Source: Halichondria panicea (lineage: Eukaryota > Porifera > Demospongiae > Suberitida > Halichondriidae). From it: DNA of 64,000 bases. The translations under genes and the position numbers were made by a program. The stretch lies in assembly GCF_963675165.1 (NCBI RefSeq), contig NC_087380.1, positions 3,091,803 to 3,155,802 on the forward strand, read 5' to 3'. The notes beneath the pieces were generated by a model, which saw only the letters and a list, made by a program, of their open reading frames with translations, was not told the origin of the DNA and did not search any database. Every line of letters starts with the position of its first letter. The stretch's first letter is position 1. Positions 1 to 12,644 of this stretch are shown one piece after another.

Positions 1-740
1 TATGTGAAACCGTTACCTGCTTTACTCTTTTTGAAGAATGTTGAAATTGGCACTTGACTTGGTCTCTTCCTGTTACTCATTGTTGTATAATAAGTAAGTC
101 TGGTTGAACATAATTACCACAATCAAAGCTAGCTGCATGACACATGGATGTGGGTTTATCCCCATCTTGTATCCAATTAATTACTATGCAGTTTTTGCAA
201 CGCGATCAGTTGAGAAAGAGTAAAGAAGCTGCCACTGCTTTTAGCTAAGTTCTGTTCCTTCTAGAGTGGACTACATGCAGGTATTGACATTACTACATAA
301 ATAGAATAGGTAAAACATGACTGTAAATGACTGTAGATTGCTAAAAATCAATTTTAATATTTTGAGCAAAAGGGGGGTTCCTTTGCTCCCTTGGATCTCC
401 CCCTGGATCCGCCTCTGCTGAGTAGTTATGGATAGTTAATTAAGGAACAGCTATAATTATATAGACCAAAAAAACTATCACTTCTCTCACAGATATTATA
501 ACAGTCTTGAACTTGATTGTAATATGTATATAGCTGTATGGTGCAGTCTTTTGAGGTCTGGATGTACTTAGTAGCCCCAACCTCCGCTGAAATCTCTCAA
601 AGTTAAATTTGGGGGGGAGTCATTTGTGACTAGGAGTCAGTGACCAGGGGAGTCATTTATTCCTAGGCTCCTGAGCTGGGATAATACAGTCCAAAGAAGC
701 TCAAAAATACTGAAGCTATGGCTTGAAAACTTAAATCATG
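1..740. other. Intergenic, no gene seen
   Basis: I see no supportable gene here. Around 375-415 there is a stretch resembling the 'GGATCCGCC' end of the CAGGGGCGGATCTAG-type repeats at 29554 and 30877, probably an old fragment. Otherwise it is AT-rich unique-looking sequence. Confidence 0.5.
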
Positions 741-1491
741 AACAGAATTCTACGGTGGCCCTGAGGTACACACCTACTCCATTTTTCATTTGCAGTTCAT
801 TTCGCAGTTCAACTACGCTTCTGCAGTTCACTTTGCAGTTCACTTTGCAGTTCACTTTGCAGTTCACTTTGCAGTTCACCTTGCAGTTCACTTTTGTAGT
901 TTGCTTCTGCAGTTCAGTTTTTCAGTTCTCTTCTGCAGTTCACTTTTACAGTTTGCTTCTGCAGTTCAGTTGCTGTATCACAATAATCACGTGACATCAC
1001 ATGTGCTTTAATAAGAAACACCTGGAAACTAGGAGGAGAACAGTCTAGCATGCAAGCTAGCTTAGCCATGAGCTCTAGCCTAGAATTAGAAGCTAGCTGC
1101 ATGTGTTTGTCTTGCCTTCCCATCCAAAATGTTCTGTTGTATAGCTAGTCCCCCCTGATCCAACCTTCAATTTCTTGGCAGCTAGCTTCTAATTCTAGGC
1201 TAGAGCTCATGGCTAAGCTAGCTTGCATGCTAGACTGTTCTCCTCCTAGTTTCTAGGTGTTTCTTATTAATTAAAGCACATGTGATGTCACGTGATTATT
1301 GTGATACAGCAACTGAACTGCAGAAGCGAACTGTAAAAGTGAACTGCAGAAGAAAATTGAAAAACTGAACTGCAGAAGCAAACTGCAAAAGTGAACTGCA
1401 AAGTGAACTGCAGAAGCGTAGTTGAACTGCGAAATGAACCGCAAATGAAAAATGGAGTAGGTGTACCTCAGGGCCACCGTAGAATTCAGTT
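741..1491. mobile_element. Large foldback (inverted-repeat) element
   Basis: The left arm (about 741-1100) and right arm (about 1178-1491) are reverse complements over nearly their whole length, with a loop of about 77 nt. The outer ends read GAATTCTACGGTGGCCCTGA inward from both sides. Both arms contain 12-bp units of the type CACTTTGCAGTT, but the left arm has about five tandem copies (about 829-890) where the right arm has one or two. No transposase ORF is present. Open frames across the arms are repeat translations only. No clear target duplication is visible, so the superfamily is not assigned. Confidence 0.85.
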
Positions 1492-1903
1492 TCTTGCGCT
1501 ATGCTGTCCGTCTATCGCTACAAAAGAGGGGTGGGGCTGCTGCACTGTTTTGCAGTTTTTGTGGGTGGGGCTCTTCAGGGTGATCATACTGAGCATGCGC
1601 AGAAAGCAACTGCAAATCTCCTAAGTGTCTCCTAATTTTTTGTCCCGGAAATTTTTCTTTGGAGGTTGGCACCTATGCATGTATATAAATCTTAATATCA
1701 GCCCCCATAGGCCGCTCCTATACGACAACACAAACACCGTGTAGTTTACTCTACTCAAAAGAATTGGAGTATTGTACATGAACTAAATAAGTATAGATGA
1801 ACATGAATTTCTAACATAATTACAGAGGGAAATCAAATTAGTACTGATTTAGAACGCTATAATATTATAGTCTGGTGGTGGTGCATTGTATGCAAGACTA
1901 CAC

Positions 1904-1949
1904 AGCCTCGATTCAAGGCCGTATTTTAATGCGGTCTGGAATCGAGGCT
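1904..1949. repeat. Short hairpin repeat (AGCCTCGATTC family)
   Basis: A 46-bp imperfect palindrome begins AGCCTCGATTC and ends GAATCGAGGCT. It closely matches the hairpin at 45928-45973, including the ATTTTAAT loop. Unlike that copy it lacks an obvious target duplication, so it may be older or have lost its outermost base. Confidence 0.7.
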
Positions 1950-2050
1950 AGCCGCAACCAAGTCTCTGTGTATGAGTACTGGTCATAATTATACCCAAAT
2001 GTACAGTAGATACGGTCTGATATGACCACAGTTAAGTTAAGCATGCAACA

Positions 2051-5000
2051 ATGAAGGCAGCGTTATTCTTCATTAATGTCGGTCTGCTAAGCTACTGTAA
2101 CACTGTTTCAAGTTTAGGGACTGGTGCTCCCACTTTTCTCAATGTGTGCCATGACCTGACACAGGTCCATTCTCCATTCGATCCTACAGCATGTGTTGTA
2201 GATGACTGCCCTTTCTCTATGGTTGTGGACTCTATAGATGGAAATGAGGTGCAACCTAGACAGCTCTCTACCTTCCGATGTGGATCTGTGTATAGACGTA
2301 AGTCTCCATTTTTTTATGTCTATAAATATATGTGATTACTTCTTAGCTAATACACGTACTATAGAGATTTGTCAAGTTTGCATTGAATATTCTTATTTAC
2401 CACTTTAATAGTTTGCATTGAAGCAAGTCAAGGCAACCAGTTTAGAGGGTTTGCTGTGCAGTCTCGTGTTTCTACTCTGGAGTTGGTTACATCTGAAACC
2501 AACTCGGACTTTCAATGTGGAGAGTTTATTAACTTTCCCACTGACACAAATCGAGATATTCAGGAGTGGCCCTGTCCGGTTCAAGTAAGCTATCAAGTAT
2601 TGTCTTGACAATTGTATAGTATATTGTTCCATGTATAGGGAGTCACTCACACCAATCGTAATGATAAAACAAGAGTATGCTTTGACTGGGTTCCTCCATC
2701 TTCTGCTGATTTAAGAAATTGCATTTTCTGGTATGTGCTTTGTCGCACACCTTCAGATCTATTAAGTTTCAGTACAGGTTCTCAATCACACGAACTTTTA
2801 CAAACTTTCATAATCAACTAAAAGGGCTTGAACTGGTCAGTTTAGGTATTTTGGTTTACTGTTGACATACTGTATTAACCACTGTGCAGCAACCAGATTC
2901 AGCTTTCTGTGGGACTTCAAGTAAGTATATATATAGTAGAGGTTGCATAACTGAAGCAGAGGAGGTACAACAGGCGTGGTGTGTAGCTCTAATCTAGTTA
3001 TGATTGAACACTAATTACCCGCCCACGCCCTATGTATTTATGAGTGTATAATCAGAGGTTTTAATTGCTTGAGCTGCACCATGCCTGTCGTGCCTCCTCT
3101 GGTACTGAAGGGTCACTAAAAATTGGCTTAGATCATTATTACGTGGTTGCTTCATGTATAGTGTTATTACATTTATGTGTTTATCCCTACCAGATGAATT
3201 ATAGTTATTGTAGACATGGGTGACACTTTTCATAATTTTAGATCCCATTTGAGTGTATTTAGCAGGGAACTATGAGCTATAGTACGGTACTATAGATTGC
3301 TCTGGGCTACAAACTACAACATTGTATACATTGTATTGTGATTTACAAGAAGATACACATGTTAATAACATAGCAATTATTGTAGCTAGATGCTTTGTCT
3401 AGTAATAATTATAATAACAGAACTAGAATGAAAGAGAGAAGCTCTAGTTTCTTTCTTTTGGCTTTGTTCGAGAGTAGTAGGAGATGCTCGTTTTTTGGGC
3501 AGTGTGCTGTGCTTTTTTGCTGCAAGGCTGCATGGGGGAGTAGCTGGATGTATGGAAGTGCTGGGATTCTAGCTTTGGCTTCTTCCTAAAGTTCCTTTCG
3601 CTTTGTTCAAGAGTAGTATAGGAGCCGCTCGTTTGCTGGGCTTGTTTGCCAAATCATAGCTTAGTTGTCTTCCTTTCGCTTTGTGAGAGTAGTACGAGCC
3701 GCTCGTTTCTTTGGAAATGTGCTGGCTTGTTTGCTGCAAAACTGGGGGAGGAGCTGGATGTTTCCATTTTGTGGGTGGAGCTAAGACTATAATTTTATCC
3801 ATCAAACTGAGGTGGAGGAACAGGGTTGAACTTGAATAGAGACCACAGATTTAGTAGAGACACAGAGATGCCAACTTTAGATATTAGTTTTCAAAAGAAT
3901 AATGATGCAGTTGCTAGGTTGGCTGTTTATATAGGTTGACTGTTGCTAAGCTAGTGCATTTCTAGTAGCCAATAGGTTTTGGGATCAAAATCAGTTAGAA
4001 CATGTGCATTCGGTATCTATGGTTATAACTATAACATAGTAATTAGGCCTTAGCCCTAGGGGAATTTATAATTAGTGTCTGTCACAAAGCTATTGATTTT
4101 GGTGGCTGCTTGGGCAAGTTTACTAATCACGAATTCATTAGGATGACTAATGAACTCTTAATTGTTGCAATGTACGTTTTGCCAAATTGATGATCTTCCC
4201 AAGGTCACCATTATTAGCTCCTGGTTCTAATATGGATACCAAGAAATGAATTTTATGCAATGTTTTGTAATTGATTACAAGGCCCTTCTCTGCCTCATTG
4301 GTAGTTGCGAAATCGGTGCATGCATGCATACGCGCCTGACCCAAAATCTTGGACACAACCCTGCCATGTAGATCTTATCAACTAATGTTTAACCATTTAG
4401 GGATCCCAAAATCTTTCTGAAGTTGCTTCTTTTTTACATTTTCTTTGTGATGTTGAAATAGGTCTTTGAGCCATATCTGCATACATAAAATCAGTGACAT
4501 GTTCAACGTTTTATTTTTAGCACTAAGCTAGGTGTAACTTTTCATTTAGGTCATAGAAATAAGTCATTACGATGAAACTATTCCTATGCTGGGCATATTA
4601 ACTAAAAACTGTGCAATTTGAATGAACTGTCTGAGGTTTAAGAAGAATTTCTGTATATAAACCCAGTTTGTCGTCTTACTTTCCTCGCAATTTCCCTTAT
4701 GTATAAAAACTAAAATAAAAATGGATGCTAAGATATTTGTACTAATTAATCGTGGATGGAGTGGAATGGCAAATTGGTATAGAGTTCTTCGAAAACGACA
4801 TAACAGTATTTAGATGAGTTAAGAGTCAATCCGTTTCTTTAATCCAGTCGCAATAAAGAATATAAAAGTCTGTTTGTACTAACGAAATCATCATTTGATA
4901 CATAACTATGTCATCTGCATAGATTTCTAACTTACAGGACAGGACTGCTTGCGAAACTTTGTCAATGTAGATAAAAAAAAAAGCAAAGGACCTAGCATAG

Positions 5001-8000
5001 AACCTCGAGGAACACCTGAGATAACAGGCAGAACACATGATTCTACTCCATCCAGAACAACGCCTGTTTGGCCTGTCAAGAAATTTCTAATCCACCAAAT
5101 GAAATAGGGATTGAGACCAAGTATAGCTTACGAATTAGAGTTGAGTGTGGGACCGTATCGAAAGCTTTGCTTAAGTCGAAAAAACATAACATACCTGTGA
5201 CCAAGGTCCACAGCCTCCATATATAGTGTTCAAAGTAGATTTTCGTGCTGTGAAGTCCCATTCAAGTTCTGAAAAGGGTGAGTGAACATGAAGATTAGTA
5301 TAGTATAGTAGCGAGACAGACCTATATATAGTTTAATACCATGCATGGTTAGTTTTAGATTGGAATCGAACTTCCAGGTCCGGTTGATTGAGGAGATCGA
5401 CAACCATTTCCTCTGAACATAGCAGTTATAGCCAATCCAGAGACAGGCTCCCGCAGTGGGAATCAAGGGAGTCTTTCCTAGTCTAGTCCTTCAATCTTAT
5501 TTTATTCGTGCATTACACGCCCTTTTATATTACCTGCCGCACTTTGCTGTCTGCCAGAGTTTAGTGACTAGCATCTGTAACTAACTGCATATTCCGAGGC
5601 AGCATGTGAAAGAAAGCTTGATGTTCAGTTTTGCAATTTGTGTACTTATCAGTTGTTGACTGATTGCCTAGTAATTAATGGCTTATAATAACCAACCAAT
5701 GCCGAGGGCGTACAACTAGTCAAATGCTAAAAAATCTCTGCATGCACATGTCACCTTGAGTTTGGGATTAGTAGAGAAAAAACTACAGGACTTGTGGAGA
5801 AAATAAACATTGGAGTTCTAGTGCAACAACATAATAGTATGCGTTAGTGAGTATTCTTTTAGTGGGATGAAAATGCATGCTGCCTATATAATTCTCTCGC
5901 TTTCTGTGCTTTTAGTTTGACCATGGTTTTATACTTTATTTTGTGTCATGCAGTGTGTTTAATTCTATATATTGGCTTGATTTACACATCATACCATAAT
6001 TACAGGATTAGTTCTCACTGGACCTGAAGCCCTCGTCTCCTCCAGTGGCAGAGTGGTTGAGGGATCAGTGATCCTGATCTACTGTACTGTAGAGGATGAC
6101 ATCACTGTTACCTTTACATGGACTCTCAATGGAAGCTCTCTGTTGAATGATCCACCTCACATTCGTATCAGGGAAGACAATCTCCCCGAGCGCTCAGCAT
6201 CATTGCTCACTGATGACTCTACGTCTGTGCTCACTGTGGACAACTTCAGAGCCTCTGACAATGGAGTCTATCAGTGCACTGCTACTAGTGGAGCTACATC
6301 TGGCAATGGAGCGGCTGTCATACTAACAGGTATGTTTAAGTGTATATATATTATCATAAATTAGCAGATGAAATATTATACTATAGTCATGTTATTCAAA
6401 CTAATTTTTTTCTATAGTTGTGTCATTTACTAGTAATGGAACCTTGATGTTGACTGATCAGCCCTCTCTCAATGAACCTGTTGATCTCAGTGCTTCCCTC
6501 AATGATAACCGAACTGGGATAGCTCTTGGTGGCACTGTCGATGGTTCTCTGCTGACATGTACTGCTGGACATCAAGGTGATGGAGTGAGGAACTACGCCG
6601 CCCCGTCTGTGGTGTGGGTGAGGAGCGGACAAGTTGTGGATGACACTGACTCACGAATCACCATCACCTCGACCACAATGGTCAATGGACAAGTGACCAG
6701 TTCTCTGACTATCACTAACTTTGGACTGTCTGATACAGGAGTGTACCAGTGTGCCTTCACTGATGACAGTGATGGTGGGGAGGTCATCACATCAATACCT
6801 TATCAATTGGATACAGGTAAGTGTACAAAATGTGATGATATTATTTGCTATACTCACTCATTTGCTTCATCCAGGTAACACCATTCGTATTGAGAGAGTC
6901 TCCCCTGAGGTCATTATTTTACGTCCTCCCGAGAAGCTGGTCATTGAAGTGAGAGTGTCTGGAGATTATGAAGTGGTGTTCTGGCGCAAAGGAACTATTA
7001 ACGATTTCATACCTGGTCAAATGCGTCCTCAAGAGTTTCCCAACTATCATGAGACATTTGTACGAGACAACACCACTGCTGATGATGAGGGGTTCTACAT
7101 TGTTCAACCTCAACTTAAGTCTGGAACAACTCAAACTCATTTCCTCACACCAACTGGTGGTGTTGATTTTGGGGTTATTGCGCCAGGTACAGCAATGATA
7201 TCGTCATGAACCAACTCATAATGTGCTTTTCTAATTTCACAGTTGATGCCATCACAACATCTCTCAGTATTTCTACTGTTGTGATTCCCGAGGGAGGCAG
7301 TGCAGACATCTCCTGTAGATCAGTGGGAGCTCCCATTCCTAGTATCACATGGGAGGTCAACAACCAGACCACTGAATTTGAGCAGACAGACACGGAAACA
7401 CCATTTGTAGCTAAACTGACTGGAACTATCGGAAACAGAGGGTTTGACCTCATTCCTGGTAGCGTTGAGTCATCCCTCCATATTGTGAGTGCCACATACC
7501 CTGATCATGATGGAGTGTACACTTGTATTGGAAGCAACTCCGAGAGTCTCACTGTCGCCAGCAGCAGTGCCTTCATCACTGTACAAGTAAATGGTGAGTT
7601 TTGTATACACTGTACACTGTGCTATTAGCTGTACGTTCACATAATTATAGCTAAACTACATTTCAATCTTGATGCATGCAGCTGTTCCTGAAGTGGAAAC
7701 TACAGCTACTGAGACTCTTGTGCGCATCGGAAATGATATCACCATCACCTGCTTTGTGCAGAGGGGAAATCCCTCTAATTACGTCTACACCATTACTAAT
7801 ACTGATACTGGCAGTACAACAACTGGACCCACCCGCACTCTGACAAGCATTCATATGTCTGATCTTGGTACCTATCGCTGTGATGTCACTAATGATGCTG
7901 GAACTGGTAGCAGCAGTGTGACTATAGAGCTGGGAGGTAAGTATGTATAGCGGAATGTACTTTAGGAATCAATCATAATTATGTTTTAAACAGTATATAT

Positions 8001-9410
8001 GTGTTGGTTTCCACTAAGTACTCCAAGGTAATCTCTTACATCATGAATTCAAATCCTAAGCACGTACGGTTGTTTCTACACATCAGATGTAGAAATCATA
8101 TTGGTTAGCTCCGATCGTTACGATACATAATTATATGTATAGTAGTTTGCCTACGAAATTGTTTCCACACAGAACCTAGATGCCCAGTTGGAACCTATAC
8201 AGAAGACTTATCAACTGGAGTGTCTGCTTGTGTGCCCTGTCCTAGAAACAGCTTCAGTCCCGTCATAGATAGCAGAGAGTGTTTCTGTTTTCGTGGCTAC
8301 TACAGAACAGAAATGGAGGAACCAAACTTTCCGTGTTCATGTAACTAAACAAAATTGCTTTCACACTTTAGTGTGTGTGTGTGTGTGCATGTATATGACA
8401 GTGCATTCACTTGCACGTTATTAGATATGAAATGTGTGTGTATCGCCATCATACAGCTCTACCAAAGAAATGTAAGAGTTTGCAAGTAGTTGCTGAGAGG
8501 ACTCGAGGTAACACAATCACTGTGCGTTGGGAGAGGCCTGAGATCACTGGGAGAGACGACTTCTACTACAACATATTCTACTCTGAGGACAACCAGACTT
8601 TCACTCAACACAACAGCAGGCCGTATGTCAAACAAGATGCCCTGGTGGACTACTCAGTGTCTGGTCTGCAGCCACTCACCACCTACACCATCCGAGTGAT
8701 CCCTGAGAATGGAGTGAGTGATCAGGAAGAGGGAGGGCAGGGCAGGAGCTGTGAGGTCGTTGCCATGACTGGGGATACAAGTGAGTGGACTTGATTGTTA
8801 TATACCATTCTGTGGAAGTATAATTATAGAATAAGGACTGAGCAAAAAAGATTGACATTGCTTTATTGAAATAATTGTAGATTCTAATTATCATTGCGAT
8901 AGAATTGCCCATGCATAGATATAGAATAGCGTAAAATTGAAATGTATACTCTGCCCTCAGAGTCTAATGCCCCCTCCTTGGTGATTGGTTTCTGCTCTGT
9001 TGTGGTTTGGACCACCCCCACGAGGTCGTATGGGAGGATCACTGGCTATGACATCAAATTCATTCCTCAAGGGTCTGGTTCGGATTTGATGGTGTCTAAA
9101 GGAAGAAGAGAGCTTTTCCACGCCATTGGAGATGATACCAGGCTCATCAGTACTGACAACTTCATGGTCCAGGTGTGACTACACATCTATTATTGTATTT
9201 CAGCAATGCCATGTATAATGTTCAGGTGAGAGCAAAAACATCAGCTGCAGAGGGGAGGTGGAGTGAGCTGGTGCCACTGGGTAAGTTTTATTGTGATTCT
9301 CGAATTTCAATGTCACTCTTTAAATGCATCATTCCATACATGCAGGTTGCAGGAATACTGAAGGTTCCGCTGACCCTATGTATGAGTCCGCTGGACCTAT
9401 GTACGAGTGA
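2051..9410 (+). CDS. Gene A: secreted Reeler-Ig(x5)-Eph-like Cys-rich-FN3(x2) protein
   Basis: Fifteen exons fit GT/AG and phase: 2051-2297, 2412-2584, 2639-2730, 2778-2835, 2890-2920, 6006-6329, 6418-6816, 6875-7186, 7243-7593, 7682-7936, 8173-8340, 8457-8780, 8961-9172, 9226-9280, 9346-9410 (about 1021 aa). Exon 1 starts with a hydrophobic signal peptide. Exons 1-5 read as a Reeler domain (GNQFRGFAVQSR, GVTHTNRNDKTRVCFDW, FWFSITRTFTNF). Five Ig-like modules follow. The third has no cysteine. Next comes a Cys-rich module like that of Eph receptors (CVPC...CFCFRGYYR), then two FN3 modules, the second ending VQVRAKTSAAEGRWSE. The last exon is a short tail with PMYE repeats. There is no transmembrane segment, so secretion is inferred. 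The join across the 3.1 kb intron 5, which holds a LINE relic, is the weakest point. It is favoured because both sides are phase 1 and the Ig block has no other signal-peptide exon. Confidence 0.72.
2921..6005. other. Large intron 5 of gene A, repeat-filled
   Basis: The 3.1 kb between the Reeler exons and the first Ig exon holds no credible exon on the + strand. Near 3440-3790 there are degenerate repeats of a 'CTTTCGCTTTGTTCAAGAG'-type unit. Near 4820-5265 there is a LINE reverse-transcriptase relic on the other strand. The last 60 nt before 6006 resemble the matching intron ends of genes B and C. Confidence 0.6.
4820..5265 (-). pseudogene. LINE (non-LTR) reverse-transcriptase relic
   Basis: On the - strand two frames together spell conserved RT blocks: FFDLSKAFDTVPHSTLIRKL, then WWIRNFLTGQTGVVLDG, GVPRGSMLGPLLFFIYI and, last, IYADDIVMYQ. 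SKAFDTV is the RT motif A type, and YADD is the catalytic motif C of non-LTR retrotransposons. The frame changes near 5080 and again near 4975, so it is dead. Endonuclease and 3' tail are not visible. It sits antisense in intron 5 of gene A. The clade (CR1/jockey-like or other) cannot be fixed from so short a piece. Confidence 0.85.
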
Positions 9411-10504
9411 ATGATGCGTAACACTTACATGCAGTTTTGGCAGTAGTAAAATTATGAAGTATCTTATAATTTATAGTAAGAGACTATAAATTTGCTTCGA
9501 GTGTGTATAGAGTATGTATCTGAACTGAGTTGTAGATATGAATTTTTATGCCGGATTTGGCAACTACTTTGTACATGTTTGCTGCATTTGTTTTCTGCAT
9601 GAAATTTTTGAGCTATTGTAACTGATTTTGCATCAATTCACTTTGTCACGTTGTTGTGATTCTTAAATATACACTCTGTTAGGCTAATTTTAGCGTGTAT
9701 ATATATAAATTATAGGTGTCTTGTATCTAATAGACATCTCTACTGTCTAAATCTATACATGTGTGATAACATCCTGACAGGAAAGTTAATTTAAGCCAAT
9801 GTGTGTGCAACTTGCACCATAATTATAATGATATCCATGATTCAAAATGGCGGCAACTGTCAGGTCCTATTTCTCTCTCTGTTCTCCCTCTGTTTGCTGT
9901 TGGAAAATTTGAATGATTATGTTCATCATAATAAAAGCTATTAGGTTATGTAGCTTTGGCACCTCCACTGAGACATCAGCACCTGCGGTATTTTCATGTC
10001 TGTTTATAGCTAGAGCTTTGTATAGTTGTGTAAGAATTTTGTGAGTGACAGGCTGTCCGAACGTGACAAGTCTTTTTTGGAATGCTTCATTGATCAAATA
10101 CCGTAACTGAATACTGCTAAGTGTTAGATTTGGTTCCCCAATCTGTTCGATACAGTGACTGATTTTGACCATATTCGTGTAATAACTTCATGCGGCTGCT
10201 TCTACATGTAGGAGATCACTTCATCAAAGGCAGCGCTATTGTAAAACAGAATGCTCTTCTTATCAACTCATTTTTCCTTTGGTCAATTGGCCATCTGTTT
10301 GATACAATGGTAATTGTGACCATTTTCCTAGGGTCAAACATCAAAGGAAACCTGAACAATACCAATGTCAACTTGCCAATATGCTTTATACTCTGTTACC
10401 CAATACAATCGAAATCTGTGAAAGTGCAGTTTCATGTAGATTATGCGCAGTTAGTTTAGACTAGTAGAGTTGCTGGTATCGATCTACATGACTTGTACAA
10501 GTGA
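9411..10504. other. Spacer between gene A and pseudogene D, with repeat remnant
   Basis: There is no coding evidence. Around 9950-10000 a piece matches the inner end of repeat family R (CACCTGCGGT...TTTCAT, see 45595-46140). From about 10025 on, the text matches sequence upstream of other family members (GAGTGACAGGCTGTC block). Confidence 0.55.
10170..10504 (+). promoter_or_regulatory. Conserved upstream region of L1-type genes (putative promoter)
   Basis: The 330 nt before the start codon are similar to the region before gene F (about 47550-47827) and partly to that before gene G (about 54040-54223). Shared pieces include TTTTCCTAGGGT, AAAGGAAACCTGAACAAT and, next to the start codon, TTGTACAAGTGAATGATG. 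Conservation upstream of three related first exons suggests promoter or 5' UTR, but duplication alone would also explain it. No TATA box is convincing. Confidence 0.4.
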
Positions 10505-12374
10505 ATGATGACCCTTAGTGTTGTTAACGTTTTACAATTTATTTTGTCTCTAACCCTTTGCTATCCAATTGGATATGCACAACAAGGTAAGTATAGGAAA
10601 TTATGTGTGACTTGGCTAATTCACAGTGATTCATTTCAGTTTGGCTTACTCTGGGATCATACCACCCTACAATCGTTACTAACAATACTGAGATCCTCAT
10701 CACTGACATTGGAGAGAGGGTGCTACTGGTGGTCATCCTTCTCTCACGTGTCACACTGACCTGACTGCCTGCTGTAGAAGTGCCGCTGAGAACGGTGGTA
10801 ATGGTGGACTGGGACAGTGGACATATCCTGATGGGAGTGTGATACTGAGCAATGGTCCCTCAGCGACTGCTGGACAGCAGTTCTACATTAACAGGGGTGC
10901 TCCCCAACTCATCAGGCTGAACCGTAGACAGGGAAACAACCCCCTCACTCCAACCGGGTCCTACTGTTGTACTGTACCAACTACTGGAGGAGATATGACC
11001 CTCTGTGCCAACCTGGGTGAATGTAAATTGTGTTAATAATACAAGATAATTGTTCTGTCTGTACAGTTGTGTGTCTCTCCCTCCTTCCCCTGACCAATGG
11101 TTTGATCACGTACTCTGATCCTACACTTGGTGAAGGGACTGTGGCCACCTATACCTGTAATCCACTTCACACCCTCAGTGGAAACAGCACCAGAATTTGT
11201 GGGAGTGATGGAAGTTGGAGCGGCGGGTCAGCTCCGGCTGGGTGTAAAGGTGCCCAGTTTAGTGACTATCATATGCTATAAATAGCAGTAATGCACCCCG
11301 GCTGTAACTCTTGGGGGTCACTGAGTTAGAGGTTTCACAGTATACTGCATGTATATACCATTAATTTCACCTCCTATATAGCTTGAGAGATAAGATCACG
11401 ACGACTAAGTTTTAAATAGTTGCCTTAAATTTGACTATAATAATCTTTTTCAGTTGTGTGCCCGTCCCTCCCTCCCCTGACGAATGGGATGATCTCCTAC
11501 TCTGACCCAACACTGAGTGAAGGCACTGTGGCTACTCACACTTGCAGTCGTATAGGATACAGTCCCATAGGAAATACAGCAAGAATTTGCCAATCTGATA
11601 GGACTTGGAGTGGATCATCTGTAACATGCCAAGGTATTATGTTTTGGGTTCAAAGAATTGTGTATGACTGCAGGTTCTACAGTTGTTGATTGTGGACCGC
11701 CCATTGTTCCGAGGCATGGCCAAGTGCATTTGCCATCTGGAACCACTTATGGCAACTTCGCCAACTATTTTTGTGACGAATGCTCAAATATTAACGGAGT
11801 CTCAAGTGTGCAGTATTGTGGAGCGAATGGAATCTGGTTGCTCCCTGCACCAACCTGTCAAGGTAAGTTGCCTGAATGATTGTATAATAGAGGTATATAT
11901 AGTGAACTGATTTCAGTTCTCAGTGAATGTGGCCTGCTTGCTACTCCTATTAACGGAAATGTTGAGATGTCTGCTGGCTCTGAATGTGGCAGCAAAGCTG
12001 ATTACAACTGCACTGTTGGTTATGAGTTGAGAGGAGTTATGTCTCGTGTGTGCCAAGTTAGTGGACTGTGGAATGGGACAATGCCGTCATGTGAACGTAC
12101 GTTGATAGAAGTTGAATTCCAATGCCATGCCATGTATGTCTAATATATAGGTGTTGACTGTGGGCCCCTTCAAAGTCCTATAAATGGGATTTTACAGACT
12201 TTCGGGACGTTGTTCATGAGCGAAGCTACCTACTACTGCCACCGTGGATATGAAATTTCTGGTGCAAGCCACCGTACTTGTGGTGCTGATGGCCAGTGGA
12301 GACCAAACGAGCCCTTTTGCAATCGTAAGTTATGTACTTGTTGCTGTTAGCCGTCAGAGTGTGTATACGCTGAA

Positions 12375-12644
12375 TCAGGAGCCCATAAATAAGAGAAGGA
12401 GCGGTTGATTGCGTTTCGTAAAGTGGCTTTATTATGACCGCATTTCCATATAATATTATGCAGAGTCACTAAGTGGTTGATATCCGTACACGTGTTATAC
12501 ACATGCAATACAGCGCTGCGGTTTGCAAGCACTTAGTCACTTTCATAAAAGGAAATGAAGTTTCATAGGCAATTACAAAATGTGATCCCCCGAGTATATG
12601 TTGAAGTTAGCTGCTCCTTCTCTTATTCATGGGATCCTGGCTGA
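12375..12644. mobile_element. MITE with ~30-bp imperfect inverted ends
   Basis: The ends read TCAGGAGCCCATAAATAAGA and, inverted, TCAGCCAGGATCCCATGAAT, both continuing into AAGAGAAGGAGC. The 270-bp element lies in the intron between two sushi exons of pseudogene D and is absent from the matching intron of gene B (22048-22147), so it inserted after that duplication. There is no coding capacity. Confidence 0.7.

Noticed and set aside
755..1477. Frames rich in AVHFAVHF / LQFTLQFT on both strands
   Set aside because: They come from the 12-bp units in the arms of the foldback element, and their mirror-image presence on both strands shows they are not genes.
6423..7495. Open frames on the - strand opposite the Ig exons of gene A (and likewise in B and C)
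   Set aside because: They are shadows of the + strand Ig exons. They cross splice sites and match no family.
9211..9225. Reading the exon before VRAKTSAAEGRW from the earlier AG at 9203 (AMYNVQ...)
   Set aside because: It breaks phase with the previous exon. The AG at 9225 joins MVQ to VRAK in frame and gives a normal FN3 strand.
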